Positions 52,604 to 62,435 of a stretch of DNA of 64,000 nucleotides are shown here, piece by piece. Location of the stretch: NCBI RefSeq assembly GCF_027923765.1, contig NZ_AP026709.1, positions 3,399,501-3,463,500 on the forward strand, given 5' to 3'. The position numbers and the translations under genes are program-made. Under the pieces are notes generated by a model that did not search any database, was not told the DNA's origin, and saw nothing but the letters and a program-made list of their open reading frames with translations. This DNA comes from Pseudodesulfovibrio nedwellii. GTDB lineage: Bacteria; Desulfobacterota; Desulfovibrionia; Desulfovibrionales; Desulfovibrionaceae. Every line of letters begins with the position of its first letter. Position 1 is the stretch's first letter.

Positions 52604-55555
52604 TTACGCAGTACATTTGGTTTTTGTCCCTGGAACCGGCGGAATTGAAAAGGAGAAGCAACTGCCTTTTCCAAAAGTCGATTCAACCCAAATCGCCCCG
52701 CCGTAGTGCTCCACGATTTCTTTACAAATGGTAAGGCCAAGTCCGGTTCCTCTATCTGCTATGCGAATGGTGTCACCCAAGGGCGATTTGTGGAATTTTT
52801 CGAACAGGTGAGGCAATTCTTCGTCGGGGATTCCTGGTCCTGTGTCAATGATAGACAGGATCAAGCTCTCGCCGTTGTCCCGCAGGGAAACAGTTACGGT
52901 TCCATGTGGAGTGAATTTGTAAGCGTTATTGAGCAGATTGATAAGCACCTGATGCATTTTATCGGGGTCGGCGTGAATGAGACGTGAGGTCGACGGTAAA
53001 TCGGTTTTGAGTTGCACCCCGGTTTTGGCGGCAAAGCTGCCAGAGGCCGTAGTGGTCGCTTTGGTGATGATATCGCAGGGATTAAGAAGGGAGTCGTGCC
53101 AGGCCGCTTTGCCTGATTCAATACGATTGATATCCAGGAAATCATTGATAAGGCGTGTGAGGCGTTCGCCTTCTGTGTCGATAATTCCGAGATTATCCCG
53201 AATGCGTTCGCCCTTTCCTTTAAGTTGCTTGTTCTCCGTGAGAGGGTGGAAATATCGCGTGAAATCACGGGCGCAGAGTTTGGCAAACCCACGTATGGAT
53301 GTCAGCGGTGTGCGGAGTTCATGAGAAACTGAAGAAACAAGAGCTGACTTGATTTCATCCAATTTGCGAAGTCGTTTGTTGGCATTTTCGAGTTCAGCAG
53401 TCTGTGTCTTGAGTTCTGCGGTTCGTTGATCGACTTTTGATTCCAACTTTTCGTTGAGTCGGGTCAGGGACTCTTCGTTGGCTTTGCGTTCAATGGCCAT
53501 GGCCACCTGCTCGGAAACGGCTATCATGAAAGTGACGTCTGTTTTTGAGTATTGCAGGGGGTTGGAATAATCCTGTACGACCATGACGCCCATGACCTTG
53601 CCGTTCAGTCTGAGTGGAACACCGAGCCATGCTGCAGGGGGGGTACCGATGATGCCAATTTTTTTGGTCATGGCAATATCGTTTGGACGAGCCGAGGAAA
53701 AACGGAAAGGGTTGCCTGTCCTATATACATTGATGGACAGGCTGTTTTGGTTTGGATCGCTGATGCCACTGATGTCGATATAGTCATCTTTTTCATCGCG
53801 AAAATAAACGAATCGCATCGTGTCTGTTATTTCATCGACCTGTGCAATGAAGAAATTTTTGGCGTGAATCACATCAGCAATAATGGCGTGAATGGCACAG
53901 TAGAGTTCGGAAAGGTCGCGAGTGATGGTTATGGCCGCAGAAATGGCATAGAGAGCTTTTGTCGTGCTTTCATTGAATCGACGCGTAGTGATGTCCTGAA
54001 GAAATCCCTCGTAATACTCAATGTCTCCATTATCGTTATAAATTGCACGGGCATTTTCGGATATCCATATTCTGGATCCGTCTTTGCGTTTGATGTGCTG
54101 CTCGTAGTTTTGCAGCGTGCCGTTTTTAGCGAGTTCTTGTAGAAAAACTTGCCGATCATTTGGGTTGACCCACATCTGTTGACAGATGTTGTTGATGGTA
54201 TTGATCATTTCCGTAGGACTGTCGTATCCCATATAGCGGGCCATGGCAGTGTTGACCGTCAGGAATTGTCCGTCCAGAGTGCATTGGTAGATGCCATCTG
54301 TCGCATTTTCGAAAATGGTTCTGTAGCGTTCCTCGCTGTCGCGTAGGGCGTTTTCAGCCTGTTTGCGTTTGGTGATGTCGGTATGCGTTCCCGAAAGACG
54401 ATACACTGTGCCGTTTTCATCTTTGGTGCTGCCGCCTCGACCGAGTATCCAACGGATCGAGCCATCCTTGTGGAACATGCGAAATTCTACTTGAAATTGA
54501 TCAATCTTGCCGTCGACGCATTCCCTGTTGGCGGCTATGCACCGTTTCGCATCATTGGGATGGACTGCGTTTTCCCATGAACTGATCTGGTTAGGGAATT
54601 CTTCATCGGTATATCCGAGAATTTCCTTGTATCGTGGAGAATAATATACGGAATTGGTTGTCAAATCCCAATCCCAAAGACCGTCGTTGGCTCCCCATGT
54701 CATGAGTTCGTATCGCTCTTCGCTTTTGCGTAAAGCTTGCAGAGCCTCTTTTCTTTCCGTGACATCAATGAGAGAGCAGACCCGATCATTGGTATCTGGA
54801 ATAACGCCTACAAAAACGTGAACCTGTTTATGAATTCCGTTGCGGGCAAGGAAAATGAATTCATAATTGTCGGGAGCCGAGTTGGTTTTGAGCGTACGGG
54901 TGGCATGGTAGGCTTGCATTCGTTCCAGTTCTTCGGGGGGAACAAAATCCGACCAACACATCTTTCCTTCAATCTCTTGGGTTGAGTAACCGGAAAGTCT
55001 TTCATATTGTGAGTTGCAACTGCGGATAACGCTATTGGTGTCGATGATGGTCATGGCCGTACCCGTGTTTTCGAACAGCGTACGGTAGTAAGTTTCACTT
55101 TTGAGAAGAGCCCTTTCAACGAGCTTCATGTCAGAGATGTCGACGATAATGCCGCGTATGCCTGCCGTACGGTTGTTTTCGACTATCCGTTGGGAATAGA
55201 CCTTGATGGGAAAGGTGGATTTGTCTTTGCGAAGAGCAATGTATTCTTCGCCCTGAATGATTTCACCCTTGAGGATAGAAGCGACGCTGTTTTGGGCTTG
55301 GCTGACTGAATCCGGGTGAATGATGTCTGCCAAGTGAAGGCCGTCTATGACGTCCTTTGGGGAGTATCCGTAGCTTTTGAGGGCATATTCGTTGGTGTAC
55401 CGTAAGTTCCCCGCGGTATCGAGTTCAAAGACGAATTGAGGTAGGCCTTCAACTATATTGCGGTATTTTTCATTATCTGTGCCCGCCACAGCAAAGCGGA
55501 GCTTGTTCAGCTCCGCTATAAGCTCCGCTTTTGACTTTTCGTGATCTTCTCTCAT
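52604..55555 (-). CDS. multi-PAS/GAF sensor histidine kinase
   Basis: A 983-residue soluble kinase. In order it has four PAS(/PAC) domains (about residues 30-140, 150-270, 280-405 and 410-540), a GAF domain (about 550-690), a coiled coil, the H box SSVSHELRTPLTSIRGF and the ATPase boxes LINLLNNAYKFT, DTGPGIP and GTGLGLTICKE. No membrane segment is seen. The start at 55555 has GAGGAA upstream. It follows the helicase gene on the same strand. Confidence 0.92.
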   Translation of the reverse strand: MREDHEKSKAELIAELNKLRFAVAGTDNEKYRNIVEGLPQFVFELDTAGNLRYTNEYALKSYGYSPKDVIDGLHLADIIHPDSVSQAQNSVASILKGEIIQGEEYIALRKDKSTFPIKVYSQRIVENNRTAGIRGIIVDISDMKLVERALLKSETYYRTLFENTGTAMTIIDTNSVIRSCNSQYERLSGYSTQEIEGKMCWSDFVPPEELERMQAYHATRTLKTNSAPDNYEFIFLARNGIHKQVHVFVGVIPDTNDRVCSLIDVTERKEALQALRKSEERYELMTWGANDGLWDWDLTTNSVYYSPRYKEILGYTDEEFPNQISSWENAVHPNDAKRCIAANRECVDGKIDQFQVEFRMFHKDGSIRWILGRGGSTKDENGTVYRLSGTHTDITKRKQAENALRDSEERYRTIFENATDGIYQCTLDGQFLTVNTAMARYMGYDSPTEMINTINNICQQMWVNPNDRQVFLQELAKNGTLQNYEQHIKRKDGSRIWISENARAIYNDNGDIEYYEGFLQDITTRRFNESTTKALYAISAAITITRDLSELYCAIHAIIADVIHAKNFFIAQVDEITDTMRFVYFRDEKDDYIDISGISDPNQNSLSINVYRTGNPFRFSSARPNDIAMTKKIGIIGTPPAAWLGVPLRLNGKVMGVMVVQDYSNPLQYSKTDVTFMIAVSEQVAMAIERKANEESLTRLNEKLESKVDQRTAELKTQTAELENANKRLRKLDEIKSALVSSVSHELRTPLTSIRGFAKLCARDFTRYFHPLTENKQLKGKGERIRDNLGIIDTEGERLTRLINDFLDINRIESGKAAWHDSLLNPCDIITKATTTASGSFAAKTGVQLKTDLPSTSRLIHADPDKMHQVLINLLNNAYKFTPHGTVTVSLRDNGESLILSIIDTGPGIPDEELPHLFEKFHKSPLGDTIRIADRGTGLGLTICKEIVEHYGGAIWVESTFGKGSCFSFSIPPVPGTKTKCTA

Positions 55556-55650
55556 TGCTTCCTCGTATGTTTTGTCTAGCAAAAACAAAGGAAGTTCGGC
55601 AATGATAAAGAACCCGGAAAGGCTGCGAGTTCCGTTCGAAAACGGTTTGT

Positions 55651-57318
55651 TTAATCTTTTTTCTTGCCCCGAGTCATGTAAGGTCGTTTACCGGGACGTT
55701 GTCCACCTTTCTTGTGGAAGTCACGACGGTAGGATGGTTTCTTTTTGAATTCGCCTTGTGTGATGAGCGGTTTGCCATCTCTGCTGTTGACCTTGTTCAT
55801 GACCTTGTCGGCTTCATGATTGGGGACAGTGAACGTGGTTTTGTTGCCTTGCACGCGAACATGCTGAATGGACCAAGGTTTGATATGAGCGGACTGGGCA
55901 ACAAATTCAACGAATTCTTTTGGACCCATGCCGTGAGCGCGACCTAGTGCGCAGACGAGATCAACTCGTCCGGACTGACCACGAGAACCTGAACCAGGGC
56001 CGGCAAGATCGATTTCGCGATAGCTTGAGGCGATCAGTTCGTCTCCGAAGGTGTTTTTGAGCAGGGCGGCCACGACTTCGGCGGCATCTTTTTCAGCCAT
56101 CAGTTCGCGGGCCATGTCCAAGTAGTTGCTATGGCCTTCAGCTTCCATGATTGCGTTCAGTTCGGAAACCACGCGGCTCTTCTTGGAATATATTACATCT
56201 TCGATGCGCGGCAATTTTTCTTTTTTGATCTCAATGCCGGAGCTTTTGGAGATGAACATGAGGCGACGGAATTCATTAGGCGCGATCAGAGTGATGGCAA
56301 CGCCTTGTTTCCCTGCTCGGCCTGTACGTCCGGTGCGGTGTACATATGTCTGTGGGTCCTGAGGCAGGGCAAAGTTGACCACGTGTGTCAGGTCCGGCAC
56401 GTCAATACCACGTGCTGCAACATCTGTTGCCACAAGGATGGTTGCCTTTTTCTTACGGAAACTCGCCAGAATTTTTTCACGCTGGCCCTGCGAAAGATCA
56501 CCATGGATCGGTTCGGAAGGATACCCACGCTGGGTCAGTCGGGCAGCTACCCGATCTGCATCAGCACGTGTGCGTGTGAAGACCAGACCGTAGAAGTCCG
56601 GCTGGGCGTCGATAACTCTGCAAAGAGCCTCAAAACGGTCTGAGTCGGCCATCTCATGGAAAATCTGTCGAGTGAGCGGAATGTCGCTTTTTTCAGGCTT
56701 CACGGAGACGACTTCGAAGTCGCCCATGAATTCCTTGGCAATGCGCATAACCTCTCGAGGCATGGTGGCCGAAAAGAGCAGGGTCCGACGATCTTCGTTG
56801 GCGGAAGCGAGAATTTCGCGGACATCTTCCACGAAGCCCATGTTGCACATCTCATCCGCTTCATCAAGAATGAAGAAATCGAGATTGTCGATATGCAGGG
56901 TGCGGCGCTTAAGATGATCCATGATGCGACCAGGTGTGCCAACAACAACGTCAACGCCTTGTTTCAAGGCTTTCAGTTGCATGTGAATAGCCTGTCCACC
57001 GTAAACGGGCAGAACCCGGATGCGTTTTTGTCCTTTGAGTGAATTGATTTCCTCAGCCACCTGAATAGCGAGTTCGCGGGTGGGGGTCAGGATGAGCGAC
57101 TGGACGTGGCGTACCTTTTCCTGGGCGGCTTCAATAACGGGAAGGCCGAAAGCGGCGGTCTTGCCGGTTCCGGTCTGGGCCTGGCCCACGATATCCACAG
57201 AGCCGTCGAGCAGCATGGGGATGGTCAGGGCCTGAATGGGGGTGGGGTTCGTAAACCCTTTAGATTCCAGAGCGGTCAGCGTGGCAGCCGACAGCCCCAG
57301 TTCCTTGAAACTGGACAT
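55651..57318 (-). CDS. DEAD-box RNA helicase with DbpA-type RNA-binding domain
   Basis: The 555-residue protein has the Q motif near GFTNPTPIQ, motif I AQTGTGKTAAF, II DEAD, III SAT and VI HRTGRTGRAG. The C-terminal domain of DbpA/CsdA type (about 460-530) is followed by a basic Lys/Arg/Gly tail. Such helicases act in ribosome assembly and cold adaptation. ATG 57318 is preceded by AAGGAA; the frame open to 57405 is not family sequence. A 14-bp inverted repeat separates it from infA. Confidence 0.94.
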   Translation of the reverse strand: MSSFKELGLSAATLTALESKGFTNPTPIQALTIPMLLDGSVDIVGQAQTGTGKTAAFGLPVIEAAQEKVRHVQSLILTPTRELAIQVAEEINSLKGQKRIRVLPVYGGQAIHMQLKALKQGVDVVVGTPGRIMDHLKRRTLHIDNLDFFILDEADEMCNMGFVEDVREILASANEDRRTLLFSATMPREVMRIAKEFMGDFEVVSVKPEKSDIPLTRQIFHEMADSDRFEALCRVIDAQPDFYGLVFTRTRADADRVAARLTQRGYPSEPIHGDLSQGQREKILASFRKKKATILVATDVAARGIDVPDLTHVVNFALPQDPQTYVHRTGRTGRAGKQGVAITLIAPNEFRRLMFISKSSGIEIKKEKLPRIEDVIYSKKSRVVSELNAIMEAEGHSNYLDMARELMAEKDAAEVVAALLKNTFGDELIASSYREIDLAGPGSGSRGQSGRVDLVCALGRAHGMGPKEFVEFVAQSAHIKPWSIQHVRVQGNKTTFTVPNHEADKVMNKVNSRDGKPLITQGEFKKKPSYRRDFHKKGGQRPGKRPYMTRGKKKD

Positions 57319-57443
57319 AAAAATTCCTTTTAAAAAAATATCGTGTAACCCAACACTGGGACAATAGCATAGATAACCGCAAACGCACAGACGCGCGATG
57401 CGCATTCTTTATGGTTTGAGGAAGGAGAGAAAAGGTGAAGGGT

Positions 57444-57505
57444 TTGGGGGAAGAGGAGAAAGCGGAACCCATCTTTTGAGTTCTCCCTCTTTCCTCTTCC
57501 CCCAA
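57444..57505. terminator. long inverted repeat downstream of infA
   Basis: TTGGGGGAAGAGGA (57444-57457) is complementary to 57492-57505 with a 34-base loop that contains a second GGAGAA/TTCTCC pairing. It lies 14 bases beyond the infA stop. It may terminate infA or be a purine-rich repeat; no clear T run follows. Confidence 0.45.
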
Positions 57506-57519
57506 CCGCCGAAACCGAC

Positions 57520-57738
57520 TTACCGAGGGCGGAAGGTGATTCTGCCGCGGGTGAGGTCGTACGGGGAAAGTTCCACGGTGACAGTGTCGCCAGGCATAAC
57601 GCGGATGCGGAATTTGCGCATTTTTCCAGAAATATGTGCCAGCACGGTGTGACCGTTTTCAAGTTCAACGCGGAACATAGCGTTGGGCAAGGCTTCTTCA
57701 ACGGTGCCTTGAACGACGATTCCTTCTTCTTTAGCCAT
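57520..57738 (-). CDS. infA: translation initiation factor IF-1
   Basis: The 72-residue single OB-fold protein reads [19 protein letters not shown], then [20 protein letters not shown] and [17 protein letters not shown], the full IF-1 pattern. It occupies the ribosomal A site during initiation. It stands alone, between an RRM protein gene and a helicase gene, all on the same strand. Confidence 0.97.
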   Translation of the reverse strand: MAKEEGIVVQGTVEEALPNAMFRVELENGHTVLAHISGKMRKFRIRVMPGDTVTVELSPYDLTRGRITFRPR

Positions 57739-57771
57739 CTATTGCTTCCTCTTGTTTTTTGGAGACGGGAA

Positions 57772-57802
57772 AAGCCCGCCCTTTTTTGGACAGGGCGGGC
57801 TT
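57772..57802 (-). terminator. terminator of the RRM protein gene
   Basis: An 11-bp GC-rich stem (57772-57782 with 57792-57802) is followed leftward by TTTTCCC. It lies between the RRM gene stop and infA. Confidence 0.75.
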
Positions 57803-57834
57803 GTTGTGTCGTAAATTGATGAGAGTGTCAACGT

Positions 57835-58098
57835 CTACCAACGCGGACGTTCGGGGCGTGGGCGAGCCTCGTTGACTTTGATATTGCGCCCGCCCATGTC
57901 GGAGCCGTCCAGACTTTCGATAGCTTCCAGAGCGCCATTGTCTTCCATTTCCACGAAACCAAAGCCGCGGGGGCGACCGGTTTCACGGTCATTGATCAAT
58001 TTGACGGAGACAACTTCACCGTATGTTTCAAAAGCTGCGCGTACATCCTCTTCCGTGGAACTCCAGGGCAGATTGCCCACATAAATATTCTTAGCCAT
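57835..58098 (-). CDS. RRM-domain RNA-binding protein
   Basis: The 87-residue protein is one RNA recognition motif with RNP2 IYVGNL near residue 5 and RNP1 RGFGFVEM near 44, plus a short basic tail. Such small glycine-poor RRM proteins in bacteria are often cold-induced. ATG 58098 begins the motif; the longer frame to 58203 is not conserved-looking. It lies upstream of infA behind its own terminator. Confidence 0.92.
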   Translation of the reverse strand: MAKNIYVGNLPWSSTEEDVRAAFETYGEVVSVKLINDRETGRPRGFGFVEMEDNGALEAIESLDGSDMGGRNIKVNEARPRPERPRW

Positions 58099-58355
58099 TG
58101 TGTACCCAACTCCAAAAAAATATAAAGAATAATGAATAGAGCGATCGTTCGCCCGGTGAAATAAGCGAGAGGAAATTAAAGCGCGCGAGCCCTTCACAAC
58201 CAATAATCATTTCACCCATTGTCAGTGAAATCCGTTGATATACCGGACGCATCCCCATGAACGCCACTGACCCCTATGGTAAATTGACTTACGCTTTGAG
58301 GTAGTAGTCGTCAAGAAAAAAAGGCAACAAAGTATAGAATGTCTTAGATTTATAT

Positions 58356-58655
58356 TTAGAGTATGAATTTCATATCGTTGAAAATTTTGTCTGCATCATA
58401 GAGCCCTGGATATTTTGCTGCAATGGAATCCATTGTCGAATAATAATTGTCCCATCCAGCGGCTTCGGCAACCTTCTTTTTATCCACGAAAATTTTGAAG
58501 GTGGTACCTCTTGGGCATTTTGTCAGATTGATTTCAAGTACACCATTGGGTGTCATTTCGGTCCAGAAGGCGGACCATGCAGTCCGATCTCCTTCCGTTT
58601 TTTTGTATTTTTCGAAATAGGCCTCGAAAATGTGTTCGATATCCGCTCGTTCCAT
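58356..58655 (-). CDS. hypothetical protein, third gene of the paaK operon
   Basis: The 99-residue soluble protein begins MERADIEHIFEAYFEKYKK and has a Trp-rich middle (TAWSAFWTEM). No family recognised. GGGAGG precedes ATG 58655, 16 bases after the BNR-protein stop. The open extension to 58865 overlaps that gene and is ignored. Co-transcription with the BNR protein and the CoA ligase is likely. Confidence 0.6.
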   Translation of the reverse strand: MERADIEHIFEAYFEKYKKTEGDRTAWSAFWTEMTPNGVLEINLTKCPRGTTFKIFVDKKKVAEAAGWDNYYSTMDSIAAKYPGLYDADKIFNDMKFIL

Positions 58656-58671
58656 GGTGTACCTCCCGTTT

Positions 58672-60216
58672 TCAGTCCGTAGTGAAGTCGTCCAGTGTGA
58701 ACCATGTCCCTGCGATGTGGCTCGAATGGAGCGGCTCATATTCTGCCTTGGTTCCGCCACCGTGATGGTAAGCGCAGAAAAAAGTTCCGTCTTTGAGCCT
58801 TGTCCAGCCGGAATATCCGAAATCCGGTGCTGCTGCGTGTCGATCATTGCGCAATTCAAGGACATGGTCGCGTACCCAGTGGTCAGGCAGTCCGTTTTCA
58901 GCCTTCCAGTGCCAAGTATATTTTCTTTCGTACGCAGGTTCCATGATATTTAGGTTCACACGTCGCCATATGCAGTCCACACCGTTGTCCTCAAAAGGAT
59001 AGGGAGCACCGAACATGATGGGCCGCGTTTCAGCGTGGTCCGGGTCAACGGAAATAGCCGCTGCTTTTGTGTCGTTGACGTGCAGGGTCACGACCCCATC
59101 GGCGTAATGAAAGCGGATACGGTTGAATTGTCCCGTTGGAAGAGGGGTGGAAAAAGATTCTTTCGCGTCCGGGGTTATGTTTCCTGGTGTGAGCCGCCAC
59201 CATGTTCCAAAGCGAATGCCGCATCCATTAGTGTCAGCCGTGTCGACTCTGACTTCGGCTTCCAGTGTTGCAGTGGCCGTGCGTGGATCAGTCATGGGAC
59301 GGAGTGCATAGCGAACAACGGACTCGCTGCCCGGTGTGTTGTGGATACGCATGCCGTCCTGCGTGAATGTTGGGTTGTTTAGATCTGCTGCAAGTCCGTG
59401 GACCCTGAAGCCGGACATTAGTTCATTCACGGTACCGCTCCATGCTGAGGTTCCCCAGTCCGGTCCTACATTTCGGTAGGTGACGAGGAGTCGTCCATCA
59501 GGAAGCAGTCCCATGGTCGGTCGATGTCCCATCAGTGGAGTGTCTACCGGGGCGGACCATGACGCGCCGTTATCCGTACTGATTGAACAGTACATCGGTT
59601 CGAATACGAAACTGTTTTCTCGCATGAGAGCGAGGATACACCCATTTGGCAATCTGGTCATGGATGCTTCACATAGGACCAGATTACGATGCTCGGCAAG
59701 GATGGAATGTGTGGCCCAATTCAGGCCGTGATCTTTAGAGCGGAAGATCATCTGTTGTGTGGGAGGCTGACGAATGGCGGGATGCTCTTCGCTGCCGAGA
59801 TGACGATGGCCGGTGGTTAGTAAAACATTATTGTCGAGGCTCATGATTCGGTCATGCATGTCGTGAGTCAGACCGGTTGTCGGGAATGGGATCCATGAAC
59901 GCCCGTTGTTGAGGCTGCGATGAAAAATGCGGGAGCTGTCCGAAATAATCAGTTCGTTGTCTGATGCCATGTAGAGGCGAGGACAATGGCTTGTTGGCGA
60001 ATCCAGATAAATCGGTTCAGACCATGTTTTCCCGTTGTCCCGACTTGTTTTAACGACAAGGACGCGACTGGTGGGCCTGACATGTTTGTCTGCTTCGTTG
60101 TATGCAACTACCAACGATTCTTTGCCAGTGCGGATCACATCAGGAAAGGCAATATATCGGCCCGGCCTGCGGTCGATGACCACATGGCGGGTGGGATCGT
60201 CGGACAGACTGGGCAT
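58672..60216 (-). CDS. BNR-repeat/sialidase-fold protein
   Basis: The 514-residue protein has four Asp boxes (SRDNGKTW, SLNNGRSW, SKDHGLNW, STDNGASW) that mark a six-bladed sialidase-type propeller. A later beta-sandwich-like segment (about 300-420) and a final WTRLKDGTFFCAYHHGGG follow. There is no signal peptide. An exo-sialidase activity cannot be claimed without the Arg triad. It lies 15 bases after the CoA ligase gene. Confidence 0.75.
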   Translation of the reverse strand: MPSLSDDPTRHVVIDRRPGRYIAFPDVIRTGKESLVVAYNEADKHVRPTSRVLVVKTSRDNGKTWSEPIYLDSPTSHCPRLYMASDNELIISDSSRIFHRSLNNGRSWIPFPTTGLTHDMHDRIMSLDNNVLLTTGHRHLGSEEHPAIRQPPTQQMIFRSKDHGLNWATHSILAEHRNLVLCEASMTRLPNGCILALMRENSFVFEPMYCSISTDNGASWSAPVDTPLMGHRPTMGLLPDGRLLVTYRNVGPDWGTSAWSGTVNELMSGFRVHGLAADLNNPTFTQDGMRIHNTPGSESVVRYALRPMTDPRTATATLEAEVRVDTADTNGCGIRFGTWWRLTPGNITPDAKESFSTPLPTGQFNRIRFHYADGVVTLHVNDTKAAAISVDPDHAETRPIMFGAPYPFEDNGVDCIWRRVNLNIMEPAYERKYTWHWKAENGLPDHWVRDHVLELRNDRHAAAPDFGYSGWTRLKDGTFFCAYHHGGGTKAEYEPLHSSHIAGTWFTLDDFTTD

Positions 60217-60231
60217 GTTTTGTAGTCTGCC

Positions 60232-61521
60232 TTATTCTTCGCCGCGTTCGTCCTGTACGCGCTTTGTCTTGGCAAAACTGCGCGGCAGTTCTCCCGGATT
60301 TAAAATACGGACATCACTACGCACCAGAATGTGTTTGCGAATTTCAGTGGATAACTTTTGGGCGAGGTGTTCATTGTCCGAGACATTCGCTTCGGGTGTC
60401 CGTTCTACATCCACGGCCATATGGTCCAGTCCGTCGCGACGGGTCAGGGAAATCTTGTATTCTGCGGAAAGGTCGTTGAATTCTTCCAGCACTGAACCAA
60501 TTTGGCCGGGGTAGATATTTACGCCACGGAAGATGAACATGTCGTCGGAGCGCCCCATGATCTTGTCGATACGCGGCATGGTTACACCGCAGGCACAATC
60601 GCCGGCAATTTTTCTGGTCAGGTCGTGGGTACGGTATCGGATGAGCGGAGAGGCTTCCTTTTGCAGGGAGGTCACGACCATTTCACCGACTTCGCCGGGG
60701 GCTACCGGCTCTAGGGTCTCCGGGTCCAATATCTCCATGATGTAGCGGTCTGCCCAATAGTGGATGCCGTCATGGGCCTGACATTCCAGACCGGTTCCTG
60801 GACCGTAGAGTTCGGTCATGCCGATGATGTCGAAGCTGTCTTCCAGTCCGAGGGCTTCTTCGAACTGACGGCGCATTTTGGGAGTATGAGTTTCAGAGCC
60901 GAATATCGCTTTTTTCAGGGCTATTTGTTCGAAGATCCCTTGTTTCTGGACTTCTTCGCCCATGAGAAGGGCCATTGATGCCGTAGAGCAAAGGCAAGTG
61001 GATTTTAGATCAGTGAGCATCTGGAGTTGAATTTCCAGCAGACCGGGACCAACAGGCAGTGCCATGGCACCAAAACGTTCGCAACCGAGCTGGAAGCCTG
61101 CTCCGGCGGTCCACAAACCATATCCTACACAAATCTGGATACGATCTTCGATGGTCAGTCCGGCCAGTTCGTAGCATCGGGCAAACATATCCCGCCAGAT
61201 ATCGAGGTCTTTTTGGGTATAGGCAAGAATCTTTCGTTTGCCTGTGGTTCCGCTGGAGCCGTGGATACGGACAACATCTGATTCTGGTACGGAGAGCAAG
61301 GGCATGGGATAGCCGTTTTTCAGATCGTCCGCCGTGGTGAACGGAAGTTTTTGGAGGTCATCCAAAGATGTAATGTCACCGGGTTTCATCCCGACGTCAT
61401 TCAATCGAGCCTGATAAAATGGGCTATTGGCGTAAGCGTGGGCCGTGGTCCATTTTAGTCCTTCAAGTTGGATGTCGGCGATCTGTTCTTCTGTCAGATG
61501 TGGAATAAAACGATGGTCCAT
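60232..61521 (-). CDS. paaK: phenylacetate-CoA ligase family enzyme
   Basis: An adenylate-forming ligase that activates aryl acids as CoA thioesters. The P loop is SSGTTGKRKILAYT (near residue 90), GMTELYGPG is the A5 block, the core YRTHDLTRK is present, and a CACGVTMPRIDKIMGRSDDM hinge is seen. The 429-residue length is normal for PaaK. It is the first gene of a three-gene operon with the BNR protein and a small ORF. In sulfate reducers such ligases can serve other aryl acids, so the substrate is uncertain. Confidence 0.88.
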   Translation of the reverse strand: MDHRFIPHLTEEQIADIQLEGLKWTTAHAYANSPFYQARLNDVGMKPGDITSLDDLQKLPFTTADDLKNGYPMPLLSVPESDVVRIHGSSGTTGKRKILAYTQKDLDIWRDMFARCYELAGLTIEDRIQICVGYGLWTAGAGFQLGCERFGAMALPVGPGLLEIQLQMLTDLKSTCLCSTASMALLMGEEVQKQGIFEQIALKKAIFGSETHTPKMRRQFEEALGLEDSFDIIGMTELYGPGTGLECQAHDGIHYWADRYIMEILDPETLEPVAPGEVGEMVVTSLQKEASPLIRYRTHDLTRKIAGDCACGVTMPRIDKIMGRSDDMFIFRGVNIYPGQIGSVLEEFNDLSAEYKISLTRRDGLDHMAVDVERTPEANVSDNEHLAQKLSTEIRKHILVRSDVRILNPGELPRSFAKTKRVQDERGEE

Positions 61522-61652
61522 GCGCGGCTCCCTTAATGCGTTCTGTCTGCCATCCTCTTGTGTCGGGTTGTGAAATCCGATAGTTCATAGGATGTTGCTC
61601 TCGCGGTATTCATGCAGTAAAAACGGCAACTCTTCAAGTGCCGAGGGGCATT

Positions 61653-62435
61653 ATGGACGCTATTCCCACATGGATTTTTTATCTGGCTGCCGGAGTCATC
61701 GGTCTGGAACTCGGTAGCCTGACCACCATATTCATTCAACGGTGGATCGATGAGGTACCCATTCTCAAGCCGGGCGGATCCCGTTGTCCTTCGTGTGAAC
61801 ATAAACTCGGGATGCTTGATACCATTCCACTTTTGAGTTTTATTGTGCTCAAAGGACGGTGTCGCCATTGCGACGAGTTCATTGGCGGCCAGTACATGCT
61901 GGTCGAGCTTTCCTGCATGGCGTGGGCTTTGGCCTCGGCTTACCGTTTCGGTCTGTCCCCGGAGTGGGGTGTATACTTGATTCTTGGTGTCATGCTTATT
62001 GCCGGAAGTTTTATCGATTTTGAAACGTTCCTTTTACCTGATCGTATTACACTGGGTGGAACCTGCATAGTTTTCGTAGCCAGTTTTTTTCTTGAGAACG
62101 GCGTGGGATGGCAAAGTACTTTTCTTGGGGCAGTGGCCGGTGCCGGTGCCTTTTGGGTTTTGCAACAGGGGTATCGACTGTTGCGCAAAGAGGAAGGACT
62201 GGGCACAGGCGACGTCAAACTCATGGCTATGATCGGCGGAATGACCGGATTGGCGGGATTACCTCTGACCATTTTTGTTGGTTCGGTGTCCGGTATGATT
62301 GGCAGTCTTTATTATACGATTCGTCCCGGCACGGATGGCATACGCGGGAAGGTGCCATACGGTCCGTTTCTTAGCCTCGGGTGTATGGTGTATCTTTTGT
62401 ATGGCAAAGAAATCATGGCTTGGTGGAATGTATGA
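61653..62435 (+). CDS. type IV prepilin peptidase
   Basis: The 260-residue membrane protease-methyltransferase cleaves type IV prepilin-like leaders. It has two CxxC pairs (CPSC, CRHC) in the cytoplasmic zinc loop, the first catalytic Asp region SFIDFETFLLPD, and the second GTGDVKLMAMIGG. About seven membrane segments are visible. GAGGGG precedes ATG 61653. The stop overlaps the next gene start by four bases (ATGA). Whether it serves pili or type II secretion is not shown here. Confidence 0.93.
   Translation: MDAIPTWIFYLAAGVIGLELGSLTTIFIQRWIDEVPILKPGGSRCPSCEHKLGMLDTIPLLSFIVLKGRCRHCDEFIGGQYMLVELSCMAWALASAYRFGLSPEWGVYLILGVMLIAGSFIDFETFLLPDRITLGGTCIVFVASFFLENGVGWQSTFLGAVAGAGAFWVLQQGYRLLRKEEGLGTGDVKLMAMIGGMTGLAGLPLTIFVGSVSGMIGSLYYTIRPGTDGIRGKVPYGPFLSLGCMVYLLYGKEIMAWWNV

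Noticed and set aside
61533..61868. 111-codon leftward frame upstream of paaK
   Set aside because: It overlaps the 5' end of the prepilin peptidase gene antisense and has no domain.
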